A stretch of 64,000 bases of DNA from Sulfomarinibacter sp963741385 (GTDB taxonomy: Bacteria > Acidobacteriota > Thermoanaerobaculia > Thermoanaerobaculales > Sulfomarinibacteraceae): positions 372,001 to 436,000 of the forward strand of contig CAVUHO010000010.1 of assembly GCA_963741385.1 (NCBI GenBank), read 5' to 3'. Of this stretch, positions 51,462-59,474 are shown in pieces (the first letter of the stretch is position 1; each line of letters starts with the position of its first letter). A program made the translations under genes and the position numbers. A model generated the notes under the pieces. It was not told the DNA's origin. It saw only the letters and a list, made by a program, of their open reading frames with translations, and did no database searches.

Positions 51462-53033
51462 CTACAGCAGTCCGAGAACGCTCCACCAGATGCCGGCGGA
51501 TACCACCAGCAGGAGGAGCAGCACCGGAGTTGCCACCAGTCCGACCCGAGTGAGGTCGAATGAGCTGAACTGGCGGTATGAGTATGCGATCGCATTGGGT
51601 GGGCAGCCGATGACCAGGATCATGGCGAAGGACGTCGCACAGGCGAGACCGAGGGCGAGGACCCGTGGGTCGACCCCCTCGAGCTGGGCCAGCGGAATGA
51701 CGATGGGCAGGATCAAGGCCGCAGCGGCGACGTTGGCCATGGCGTTGGTGACCAGGGCGCCGAAGACGCAGACGCCCCCGAGCAGCACCAGCCAGCCCTT
51801 GCCCTCGACCAGGGGGAAGAACAGGTAGGCGAAGTAGGAGGCGGCGCCGGATGACGCCATGGCCAGACCGAGGCAGATGCCACCGCCGAAGATGAAGAGG
51901 GACGTGCCCCACTCGAGGTTCTCGTGAATGTCGCGCCAGCGCAGGGCTCCGATAGCGACCAGGGCGGCGACCCCGATCATGCCGGTGACCGAGTAGTCGA
52001 TGCCGTGAATTCCCTTGGTCAACCACGCTATGAAGACCGCCCCGAGGATCACGATTGTCTGCTTCTGCAACCGCGTCCACGGCCCCAGCGCCTCGTCGTA
52101 GGTGGGCAGCTGGATCTTCGGATCGGGCCGGTAGACGAAGTAGACCACGAGCACCGCGGTCGGAACCGTCACCATGGCCAGCGGAAAGGCGTACACGATC
52201 CAGTCGAAGAAGCTGATCTCGATCCCGGTCAGCTCTTTCAGGAACGCGGCGGCAACCATGCAGCGGCCGCCGCCGACGAGGGTGCCCATGCCGCCGCACG
52301 AGCAGGCAAAGGCGACGGAAAGCAGCATGAAGCGGGCGGTGTTGGTGTTGGGTTGGACCCCCGCCGCGCGCATCAGCGGAATCATGGTGGCGATGCCGAT
52401 GGCGGTGGCCGCGGCGTCGTGCATCACCGTCGAGGCCATCCCGAGGCAGATCGCGAGGATGAAGGTGAAACGGGTGACGCTGGTGCCGGCACGCTTGGCG
52501 ACCGCGTGGCTGAGCCGTTCGGTGAGCTCGGCTTTCTCCAGGGCGATCGCGAGAATCAGACAGCACATGATGAAGACCACCACCGGGTGCATATAGGTGG
52601 CCCATGCGTCGGTCACGTTGACGATGCGGAAGAGCACCAGGCAGACACCGATCATGATCGCCGTGATCTCGAGTGGGATCGGTTCGACCACGAATAGAAA
52701 AATCAGCGCCGCCAGCACGGCCAGGAAGCGGAAAGCCTTCGGCGAAAGGCCGTTGACGTAACCGATCTCGACTCCGTCAAGACCGAGCGCCGCCGCTTCG
52801 GCGGCGAGTGCGACCCCGGGCTCGGCCGCGTCGCTGACCGCCTCCAGACGGTAGGCGCCGTCAGCGCCCTCCCAGTCGACCGATTCGTACCGACCCTCGA
52901 CCTGGGCCGCCAGGAGGCGGTCGGGATCGCCGGTCACGCTAAACACGGTGCCCTCGGGGCGCGGTAGGAGGTTGACGATGAGGCCGAGAGCGATCGCGAG
53001 ACCAATCTGAAAGTACTTGTTGCGGAGGACCAT
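51462..53033 (-). CDS. DASS/SLC13-family anion:sodium symporter, duplicate copy B
   Basis: A 523-residue transporter, by eye about 90% identical to copy A over the membrane part, with the same extracytoplasmic insertion but more changes in it (RYESVDWEGADGAYRLEAVSDAAEPG). The conservation of the carrier and divergence of the external loop could mean different partner or ligand contacts. GGAGGCC precedes the ATG. It is the first gene of the duplicated block, 63 bp after the two-span membrane protein gene. Confidence 0.9.
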   Translation of the reverse strand: MVLRNKYFQIGLAIALGLIVNLLPRPEGTVFSVTGDPDRLLAAQVEGRYESVDWEGADGAYRLEAVSDAAEPGVALAAEAAALGLDGVEIGYVNGLSPKAFRFLAVLAALIFLFVVEPIPLEITAIMIGVCLVLFRIVNVTDAWATYMHPVVVFIMCCLILAIALEKAELTERLSHAVAKRAGTSVTRFTFILAICLGMASTVMHDAAATAIGIATMIPLMRAAGVQPNTNTARFMLLSVAFACSCGGMGTLVGGGRCMVAAAFLKELTGIEISFFDWIVYAFPLAMVTVPTAVLVVYFVYRPDPKIQLPTYDEALGPWTRLQKQTIVILGAVFIAWLTKGIHGIDYSVTGMIGVAALVAIGALRWRDIHENLEWGTSLFIFGGGICLGLAMASSGAASYFAYLFFPLVEGKGWLVLLGGVCVFGALVTNAMANVAAAALILPIVIPLAQLEGVDPRVLALGLACATSFAMILVIGCPPNAIAYSYRQFSSFDLTRVGLVATPVLLLLLVVSAGIWWSVLGLL

Positions 53034-53096
53034 GATCGGGGCCTCCTTCGCCCCATGAACGACGCGGAACGAACGACCTTGAACCGTGTTTTCTTA

Positions 53097-53789
53097 TTAA
53101 TGCGCCGAGAGCGAGAAACCCAACCCTTCGAAGGTGTACATGATGCCGTAGCCGTACCAGACCGTGTACAGCACGTAGAACACCAGAGAAATGAGCACCG
53201 TGAGCCAGCGGTCCTTGATCTGCTGGGCCTCGATACCGTAGTAGTTGTAGGCGCACTCGACGGTCTTGGCCTGCACTGTGTGGGTCAGTCGGGCTGCGGC
53301 GAAGAGCTTTTGCCGGTTGAAGTCCTTTTCCATGGCGTTGAGGGCCAGCCACCAATTGTGGAGGGCCGCCCGTGGGCTGCCGCCGTAGCGTGCCTCCAGT
53401 TCGTCACCACGGTTCCGGTAGGCGGACTCTGCATCCTCGAGACAGCTCGCAAAAATAGTCTCGAGATCGCCGTGGACCATCAGGTTGTTGCCCTCGACGG
53501 CAGTGGTGGCGCCGGATTGCGCAAAGAGTGGTTCGGCCGCGAGGGCGGCGCTCGAATCCGCCATTTTGAGGTTGAACGTCACCTCGTCGCTGCCGTGCTC
53601 TTCCACCAGGTGCTCGACTTTCGGGATGTAATAGGCCGAGCCCTTGGAGATCGAGTTGTAGAGGTTGTCGAGGTAGTTGAGGGCGTTGCCTCCATTGAAG
53701 ATCGGCATGAAGATGACGACCATGACGGCGATGAAGGTCACGATCAAGAAAATGCCGATGCCGAGTTCCTTTTTTCGAATTCCAGTCAT
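53097..53789 (-). CDS. Two-span membrane protein coupled to the TauE/SafE exporter
   Basis: A 230-residue protein with a span near the N-terminus (GIFLIVTFIAVMVVIFMPIF) and another near the C-terminus (WLTVLISLVFYVLYTVWYGYG). The loop of about 155 residues between them contains helices and a conserved-looking YYIPKVEHLVEEHGSDEVTF segment. It is probably periplasmic between the spans. The start overlaps the stop of the TauE/SafE gene, so the two are made together. I recognise no family; it may be an accessory subunit of the exporter. Confidence 0.75.
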   Translation of the reverse strand: MTGIRKKELGIGIFLIVTFIAVMVVIFMPIFNGGNALNYLDNLYNSISKGSAYYIPKVEHLVEEHGSDEVTFNLKMADSSAALAAEPLFAQSGATTAVEGNNLMVHGDLETIFASCLEDAESAYRNRGDELEARYGGSPRAALHNWWLALNAMEKDFNRQKLFAAARLTHTVQAKTVECAYNYYGIEAQQIKDRWLTVLISLVFYVLYTVWYGYGIMYTFEGLGFSLSAH

Positions 53790-55096
53790 GACGACACCTC
53801 CATCCCGCGAAGCTTGCCGAGGTTGGAAAAGAATGTGTAGAAGACCCAGACGGCAAAGCCCCCAATGACCAGGAAGAAGGCCCAGATGCCGATGCCGTCA
53901 AGGACCCTGATGATCCCGGGCGACAACGTGAACACCTCAAGATCGGAGAGCTTGCCGGGGAGAGCGAAGATACGGTTGATGAAACCAGCGAGCACCGCCA
54001 TGGCGTAGAAACCGCGAATCGTGATGCCTGGGACAACCTTGGTCACCATGGCACCCACCTGGACGCCGAACAGCGAACCAATCAACATGCCCATGGCCAG
54101 CGTGTAGAAGATGAAACCATAAATGGCGTATTGGGTGATGGCAGCATAGCCGGCGGTGAAGACGATTTGGAAGATGTCGGTTCCGACAGTCGTCATGGAC
54201 GACACGCCGAGGGTGTAGACAAAAATCGGGAAAGTGAGGAACCCGCCTCCCACACCCATGATGGCCGCGGCGAATCCAACCAGGAATCCACTCGCTATCA
54301 GAAACCAGGCCGAGATGCGGCGGCCGCCGGGCACCAGGTTCTCATCGAAGGTGATCATGGGCGGTGCGTTGATCGCCTGCAATTTTTTGGGGAGGTTCCC
54401 GAGGTCGGCGCCTTCCGACCGTCCGCCGTGAGCGTCGCTACCCGGGTCGGCCTTCTTGCGTGCCTTGAGATAGTCGGTCATGGCGTAGGCGCCCAGACCG
54501 CCGAGCATGATGGAATAGATGGTGGTAATGAAGGCGTCCGAAAGCACCGGGTTGATTTCGTAGAGAACCCGGTTGATCACCCCGCCCAGGCTGGCACCTC
54601 CGATCGCACCAATAAGGAAGGTCATTGCGAGTGGCACCGAGACGTTTCCCAACTTGCGGTGGATCACGCTGCCCATGATCGCCTTGGCAAATATGTGAAA
54701 AAGATCCGTGCCCACAGCGAGGATCCCCTTGATACCGGCCGACATCAGGGCCGGGGCGATGATGAAGCCGCCGCCGGCGCCGATGCAGCCGGTGATGAGT
54801 CCGGCGCAAAGCCCAATGAGGATCGAGGCGACGAAGATCCCCGTCGAATAGAAGGCTGGGCTGTAGGCCTTCTTCCCACCGAGGATATCGGGCAATGAAT
54901 CGCCGGCCGCGGCGGCCTGGTCCATGACCTGGGCGACCGCCCAGGGCCCGAAGACGAAGATCGGGACCACAAGGAGGACGAGGATCAACAGCCTCTTCGG
55001 ATCACCCGTGATCCTGTTCGAAGTCTCCAATTCCCACTCTGCGTGAGCGCGGGTCGCGGCCATCATGAACTTGCCCAAAGCCTTCAAAAAATTCAC
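53786..55096 (-). CDS. TauE/SafE-family sulfite/sulfonate exporter
   Basis: A 436-residue membrane protein with eight or so spans in two similar halves: IGLCAGLITGCIGAGGGFIIAPALMSAGIKGILAVGTDLFHIFAKAI and later LVGFAAAIMGVGGGFLTFPIFVYTLGVSSMTTVGTDIFQIVFTAG, the TauE duplicated motif. It is longer than usual because of a cytoplasmic linker (GSDAHGGRSEGADLGNLPKK) and an N-terminal extension. The GTG start has AAGGAGG upstream. Relatives move sulfite, sulfoacetate, taurine products or other anions. Combined with the DASS carriers it points to anion (perhaps sulfur-compound) traffic. Confidence 0.88.
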   Translation of the reverse strand: MNFLKALGKFMMAATRAHAEWELETSNRITGDPKRLLILVLLVVPIFVFGPWAVAQVMDQAAAAGDSLPDILGGKKAYSPAFYSTGIFVASILIGLCAGLITGCIGAGGGFIIAPALMSAGIKGILAVGTDLFHIFAKAIMGSVIHRKLGNVSVPLAMTFLIGAIGGASLGGVINRVLYEINPVLSDAFITTIYSIMLGGLGAYAMTDYLKARKKADPGSDAHGGRSEGADLGNLPKKLQAINAPPMITFDENLVPGGRRISAWFLIASGFLVGFAAAIMGVGGGFLTFPIFVYTLGVSSMTTVGTDIFQIVFTAGYAAITQYAIYGFIFYTLAMGMLIGSLFGVQVGAMVTKVVPGITIRGFYAMAVLAGFINRIFALPGKLSDLEVFTLSPGIIRVLDGIGIWAFFLVIGGFAVWVFYTFFSNLGKLRGMEVSS

Positions 55097-55180
55097 GATT
55101 CCCCTCCTTAAAAAAACCGAGAAAACTCACCGGGTTCGAATGTCAGCAGATCATCGTCATTGGCAAGATTCCCTTTCTGC

Positions 55181-55567
55181 TCAGGCGGACTGGGAGCTCA
55201 TCGCGGCGTGGATCCTCGCGATGAGCGGGTCGAGGCCGATCGGTTTGATCAGATAGTCGAACGCCCCCTGGGCGATGCCATCTCGTGCAGCGCGCTCCGA
55301 GCCGTGACCGGTCAGGATGATCACATGAAGGGCCGGATCCATTCTCTTGAGTACCTTGAGAACCTCGATGCCATCCATGTCCTCCATCTTCAGATCCACA
55401 ACCGCCAGATCGAATTCCATACTGCGGAGCGCGCGAATCGCTTCTGCTCCGCTGCTCGCGGTCGTGACCTTGAAGCCGCGATGGGTGAGTCTTTTGGAGA
55501 GCACCTCGAGGTATCCGACCTCGTCGTCCACCAGGAGTAATCTGACCGCTTTCGGGGAATCCGCCAT
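55181..55567 (-). CDS. Receiver-only response regulator
   Basis: A 128-residue single receiver domain (RLLLVDDEVGYLEVL, LAVVDLKMEDMDG, ILTGHG, YLIKPIGLD). The usual proline after the phospho-Asp loop (MPxMDG) is replaced by Glu (MEDMDG). There is no output domain. It lies 10 bp after the next receiver gene and 84 bp before the TauE/SafE gene. Confidence 0.9.
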   Translation of the reverse strand: MADSPKAVRLLLVDDEVGYLEVLSKRLTHRGFKVTTASSGAEAIRALRSMEFDLAVVDLKMEDMDGIEVLKVLKRMDPALHVIILTGHGSERAARDGIAQGAFDYLIKPIGLDPLIARIHAAMSSQSA

Positions 55568-55577
55568 GGTGTCTCTC

Positions 55578-56018
55578 TCAATCTCCCCTTCTGAGTCCGA
55601 TGAGGGTCGCCCGGGCTTCCAGGATCCTGGTTTCGTGTTCCCGTTTCTTTTCCGCCGCCACGTTGAGTTTTTCGATCAGACTCTCGATCTCGCACGGCTT
55701 CATGAGGTAATCAAAGGCGCCCTGCTTCATGCCCTCGATCGCGGACTCCACTGTGGCGTGGCCGGTGAGCATGATGATTTCGATGAGGGGGTGCTCCTCC
55801 TTGATGCGTGCGAGTGCTTCGAGCCCATCCATTCCCGGCATCTTGACGTCGAGGATGACGACATCGGTGGTGGTCGGACCGCCGCCGCCGAGTTTTTCCA
55901 GAGCCTCCTGGCCGCTGTGGGCGAACGTCACGCGAAAACCTCTCTTTGCGAGCCGTTTCGCCAGGGTCTCCACGAAAGCAACCTCGTCATCGACAATCAG
56001 CACTGATGCTTCGATCAT
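55578..56018 (-). CDS. Receiver-only response regulator with helical tail
   Basis: A 146-residue receiver (VLIVDDEVAFVETL, VVILDVKMPGMDG, MLTGHA, YLMKPCEIE) with a charged tail (EKKREHETRILEARATLIGL) that resembles the tails of the duplicated receivers. GGGAGACGAATC lies before the ATG. It overlaps the kinase stop by four bases, so it is the most likely direct partner of that kinase. Confidence 0.9.
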   Translation of the reverse strand: MIEASVLIVDDEVAFVETLAKRLAKRGFRVTFAHSGQEALEKLGGGGPTTTDVVILDVKMPGMDGLEALARIKEEHPLIEIIMLTGHATVESAIEGMKQGAFDYLMKPCEIESLIEKLNVAAEKKREHETRILEARATLIGLRRGD

Positions 56019-57748
56019 GATTCGTCTCCCTCGACCTCAGATCCGATCGTTCCGTTTCGCCCGGCAGCTTTCTTCGGAAAGACCACGGTAAAGGTGGTGC
56101 CCGTCTCGATTTCGCTCTCCACCGTGATTCTTCCACCCATTTTTTCGACGATCCCGTAGCAGATCGAAAGCCCCAGACCTGTGCCCTGACCAACCGGTTT
56201 GGTGGTAAAGAAAGGATCGAAGATGCGGGCGAGGTTCGCCTCGGGAATCCCCTTCCCGGTATCGCGCACCTCGAGAACGACGTCATCTCCAACCATTCGA
56301 GTGGCGACGGTGACTGTTCCTCCCGGGCGTTCGATGGCGTCGATCGCGTTGTTCACCAGATTGAGCAGAATCTGCTGGAGTTCGGAGGGCGCGGCCTGGA
56401 TGGGCGGAATATCCGAGCTGAGATCGGTTTCGATGCGGACGTTCGCGTAACGGGTTTTCTGTGATGTCAGCCCGGTCACCTCATCGACAAGATCATTGAG
56501 CACAACCTCCCGTACGGTCGGATCAGTCTTGCGGGCAAAGCTCAGGAGCTTGTAGGTGATCTCCTTGCAACGGTCGCCCTGCGTTCGGATCTGTCCGACC
56601 GCGCGTTCGATCTCCTCGAGATTGGCGCCTGAAATGGGCTCGCCTTCGCCAAGCAGATCATCAATCCAGCCCGCCTCCTGAACCATGATTGCCACCGGAT
56701 TGTTGATCTCGTGAGCGATCCCTGCGGCGAGTTCGCCGATGGAGGCGAGACGCCCGGTCTCGATGACCTGATGCGTCATGACTGTACGATCGTGGTGGGC
56801 CTCGGCAAGGCGTTGGGCGAGACGTTGCGAAACGAAGTAGCCCGTGATCAGCGCGATGACGGAAACAACGATCAGCACCGCGATGGCAAAAGCCCGGACG
56901 CGATAAAGTTCTTCGTAGGCGTCCGAAGTCTCCTGCTGATAACACAGAAACCACTGGCTCTGTTTGAGGGGAGCAATGGTGAAGATCGATGGCCGGCCAA
57001 GCTGATCCTCGCCTTCGATGACGAAGATCCGGTCGGATCGGATCTGCCCGTCGAGGAGATCGATGTAGGGGGAGCGATTGAGCGCCACTTCGAAACGTGG
57101 ATTGGTCTGAAACTCACCTTCGCGATTGATGATGAACGCAAAACCCGTGTGGCCGATTCGGATATTTTCCACCAAAGCGTTGAATGCCTCGAAGTCGATG
57201 GTGGCCTTCACGATGTAAAGTTCGCCCTCAAAGGTTCGTTGCGTGGCGGCGATGAAATGGGGGGTGCCACGCAGACCGGCAAAGACGTCGCTGACGTGGC
57301 TCTCGCTGGTGAGCGCCTGCTGGAACCAGGGGGCGGAGGAGTAATCCGCCATCTGGAGGTTGAACGGTCCGGCGTAGGCCACCTGAATGCCGTCGGGATT
57401 GATCAGGCCGAGATCAACGAATGAACCGTGATACTCCTCGCGCATGACATTGAGCACCCGTCGCAGAAACTCTGGTTGGCTCAATCGTTCGATGGGGTGC
57501 TCGCGGGCGATGACCCGAACATCACTGAGCCGGTCATCGATGAACGAATCGACAATCAGACTGTGGCGCTCGATGATGGCCATCAGTTCGTTCTCGACCT
57601 TACTGCGGTACACCTTTTCGAACTGGTGGAGATTGATTGCGCCGGTGATGAGGAGAGGCGCTAGAACGGTCAGGGCCAGTCCGGCCACCGCCGTTCGGAC
57701 TCCAATCCGAGGGGTGTCTCGTTGTTCGGAACCGTCGGATAAAGTCAT
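56015..57748 (-). CDS. Membrane sensor histidine kinase, first gene of the sigma-54 operon
   Basis: A 577-residue kinase. Its first span is at about 20-38 (TAVAGLALTVLAPLLITGA). A periplasmic Cache-type region of about 245 residues (FVDLGLINPDGIQVAYAGPF, GFAFIINREGEFQTNPRF) is similar in plan to the kinase at 47312. A second span (AFAIAVLIVVSVIALITGYFV) precedes HisKA (GELAAGIAHEINNPVAIMVQ) and HATPase_c (NLVNNAIDAI, DTGKGIPE, GTGLGLSIC). The ATG at 57748 with GGAGTTCTT upstream is chosen over the longer frame to 57844, because the sigma-54 promoter lies just upstream at 57781-57795. Confidence 0.9.
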   Translation of the reverse strand: MTLSDGSEQRDTPRIGVRTAVAGLALTVLAPLLITGAINLHQFEKVYRSKVENELMAIIERHSLIVDSFIDDRLSDVRVIAREHPIERLSQPEFLRRVLNVMREEYHGSFVDLGLINPDGIQVAYAGPFNLQMADYSSAPWFQQALTSESHVSDVFAGLRGTPHFIAATQRTFEGELYIVKATIDFEAFNALVENIRIGHTGFAFIINREGEFQTNPRFEVALNRSPYIDLLDGQIRSDRIFVIEGEDQLGRPSIFTIAPLKQSQWFLCYQQETSDAYEELYRVRAFAIAVLIVVSVIALITGYFVSQRLAQRLAEAHHDRTVMTHQVIETGRLASIGELAAGIAHEINNPVAIMVQEAGWIDDLLGEGEPISGANLEEIERAVGQIRTQGDRCKEITYKLLSFARKTDPTVREVVLNDLVDEVTGLTSQKTRYANVRIETDLSSDIPPIQAAPSELQQILLNLVNNAIDAIERPGGTVTVATRMVGDDVVLEVRDTGKGIPEANLARIFDPFFTTKPVGQGTGLGLSICYGIVEKMGGRITVESEIETGTTFTVVFPKKAAGRNGTIGSEVEGDES

Positions 57749-57780
57749 AAGAACTCCGCGCCTCCCACAGTCATGATTTA

Positions 57781-57795
57781 GCAAAGTACGTGCCA
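57781..57795 (-). promoter_or_regulatory. Sigma-54 promoter (-24/-12) for the signalling-transport operon
   Basis: On the minus strand the sequence is TGGCACGTACTTTGC, an exact match to TGGCAC-N5-TTGC. It lies 33 bp upstream of the kinase start at 57748. A ten-base inverted repeat (GATTTAGCAA at 57775-57784 and TTGCTAAATC at 57829-57838) has one arm over the -12 element, which could allow competition by a repressor or activator. Confidence 0.85.
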
Positions 57796-57892
57796 GGACC
57801 CTCGGGGGCGTCCAATACCGCCACCGGGTTGCTAAATCCCGCAATCACACGTTTTGGTGAGAAACTCGCCGGCAAGGTGCAGGAGGCGATAC

Positions 57893-57930
57893 GTCAGAAA
57901 ATTTTACAGTGGTGTCAGAGATTTTTTCAG
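57893..57930 (-). promoter_or_regulatory. Candidate activator-binding direct repeats (UAS)
   Basis: Two 17-bp direct repeats, GTCAGAAAATTTTACAG and GTCAGAGATTTTTTCAG (14 of 17 identical, plus-strand reading), start 21 bp apart, which is two helical turns. They lie about 100-135 bp upstream of the sigma-54 promoter, the normal place for binding sites of NtrC-type activators. Confidence 0.55.
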
Positions 57931-57937
57931 TTGAGCG

Positions 57938-59341
57938 TCACTGAAGACCGTGTTTACGCATCCTGGCGAGAAGCGTCGGCCGGGTCACTCCAAGCAACCG
58001 CGCGGCCCTGGATCGATTGCCCCCGGTGTGGCGCAGCACCTCGGCTATAGTCTGGCGGGCGGCGCGATCGGTGACCATCTCAAGCAGATTCGTGGGATTG
58101 TCGGCCAATGCCCGCCGGACGCCCTTGGCAAGCGCCTCGGCCGCAGACTCGAAGAAATCGACAGGCTGCTCCAGGGCCCCCAACCCAAGGCGCTCGATCG
58201 TGTCCTGACCAACCTGCTGACCCCGGCTGAAGATGAGGCACTGTTCCATCAGGTTTGCGAGTTCGCGAACATTGCCGGGCCAGTCGTGTGCACAAAGAAC
58301 CGGATAGGCCTCGGCGGCCAGACCGGGGTTGCGGACGCCGAGCTCGAGAGCAAAGCGCTCCAAGAAGTAGTCACACAACAGCGGTACGTCATCGAGACGG
58401 TCGGATAGGGCCGGGAGGTGGATCGGCACCACATTGAGCCGATAGAAGAGATCATCGCGGAAGCGCTCGCCCGCGATCGCCGCTTCGAGGTCGCGATTGG
58501 TGGCAGCGAGGATCCTCACCTCGACCGGAATCGGTTCCCGCCCACCGATGCGCTCGATCTTACGGTCCTCGAGCAATCGAAGCAGTTTCGCCTGGATGGG
58601 CAGCGGGATATCACCGATTTCGTCGAGGAACAGCGTCCCGCCGTCGGCCTGTTCGACCTTGCCGATCCGGCGTTTGTCAGCGCCTGTAAATGAGCCTCGC
58701 TCGAACCCGAAGAGTTCACTCTCGAGAAGGGTCTCCGGTATTGCCACACAGTTGACGATGACAAACGGCCCGTCGGCTCGGGCCGAATGCTGGTAGATGG
58801 CTCGCGCGACCAGCTCCTTGCCGGTGCCCGACGCACCCCGGATGAGTACCGTGGCGTTGGTAGGAGCGATTCGACCGATCGCCTTGGAAACCTCCTGCAT
58901 CGGTTTGGAGCGTCCGACAATCGCCTCACCTGCCGTCTCGGCCCGTGGTTCGCTGATCGCGACCGGTGACCGCATCAACCGCCCGGTCTCAAGCCCCTGA
59001 TCGATCGCGTCGTGAAGATCGTCGTCAGAGTATGGCTCGAGGAGGTAGTCAAAGGCACCCGCCTTGATCACCTGAATGGTTTCGTCCGTTCCCCCCTGGG
59101 AAGACACGACCACCACCGGCATCTTCGGCTCAACCGCGTGGATGGCTGCCATCGCACCACCGCCCTGCACTCCATCCATGGGAAGGCACAACAACACGAG
59201 ATCTGGCTGTCCGCCGGCGACCTTTTCCAGTGCATCATCGATCGAGCTCGAAAGGGACACCCGGTGCCCTCGATCAAGCAACGACTTCTCCAGCAAACCC
59301 AAAACCTCAGTGTCACGATGAACAACCAGTACTCGATCCAT
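57938..59341 (-). CDS. NtrC-family sigma-54 activator with degenerate receiver
   Basis: A 467-residue regulator. The AAA+ domain is complete: Walker A GASGTGKELVA, the sigma-54 contact loop ERGSFTGAD, Walker B GGTLFLDEIGDI and NRDLEAAI. A Fis-type helix-turn-helix ends the protein (GGNRSRAARLLGVTRPTLLARM). The N-terminal receiver is altered: the phospho-Asp is Cys (VLLCLPMDG), the acidic pair is lost (VVHRDTE) and the conserved Lys is Glu (LLEPYS). It should therefore not be phosphorylated in the normal way. It lies directly upstream of the sigma-54 promoter of the kinase operon and is its likely activator. Confidence 0.9.
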   Translation of the reverse strand: MDRVLVVHRDTEVLGLLEKSLLDRGHRVSLSSSIDDALEKVAGGQPDLVLLCLPMDGVQGGGAMAAIHAVEPKMPVVVVSSQGGTDETIQVIKAGAFDYLLEPYSDDDLHDAIDQGLETGRLMRSPVAISEPRAETAGEAIVGRSKPMQEVSKAIGRIAPTNATVLIRGASGTGKELVARAIYQHSARADGPFVIVNCVAIPETLLESELFGFERGSFTGADKRRIGKVEQADGGTLFLDEIGDIPLPIQAKLLRLLEDRKIERIGGREPIPVEVRILAATNRDLEAAIAGERFRDDLFYRLNVVPIHLPALSDRLDDVPLLCDYFLERFALELGVRNPGLAAEAYPVLCAHDWPGNVRELANLMEQCLIFSRGQQVGQDTIERLGLGALEQPVDFFESAAEALAKGVRRALADNPTNLLEMVTDRAARQTIAEVLRHTGGNRSRAARLLGVTRPTLLARMRKHGLQ

Positions 59342-59474
59342 GGCTTGGAGAATATCGCGGAAACCACCGGCTGCTACCTAGAAAGGCTGATCCAGTCCAA
59401 TCTGACCCGGGCGGACATCGGGCGTAGACGGATCTACCCATCCGGTAATTCGAGGAAGACCGGCCCCCGATGCT

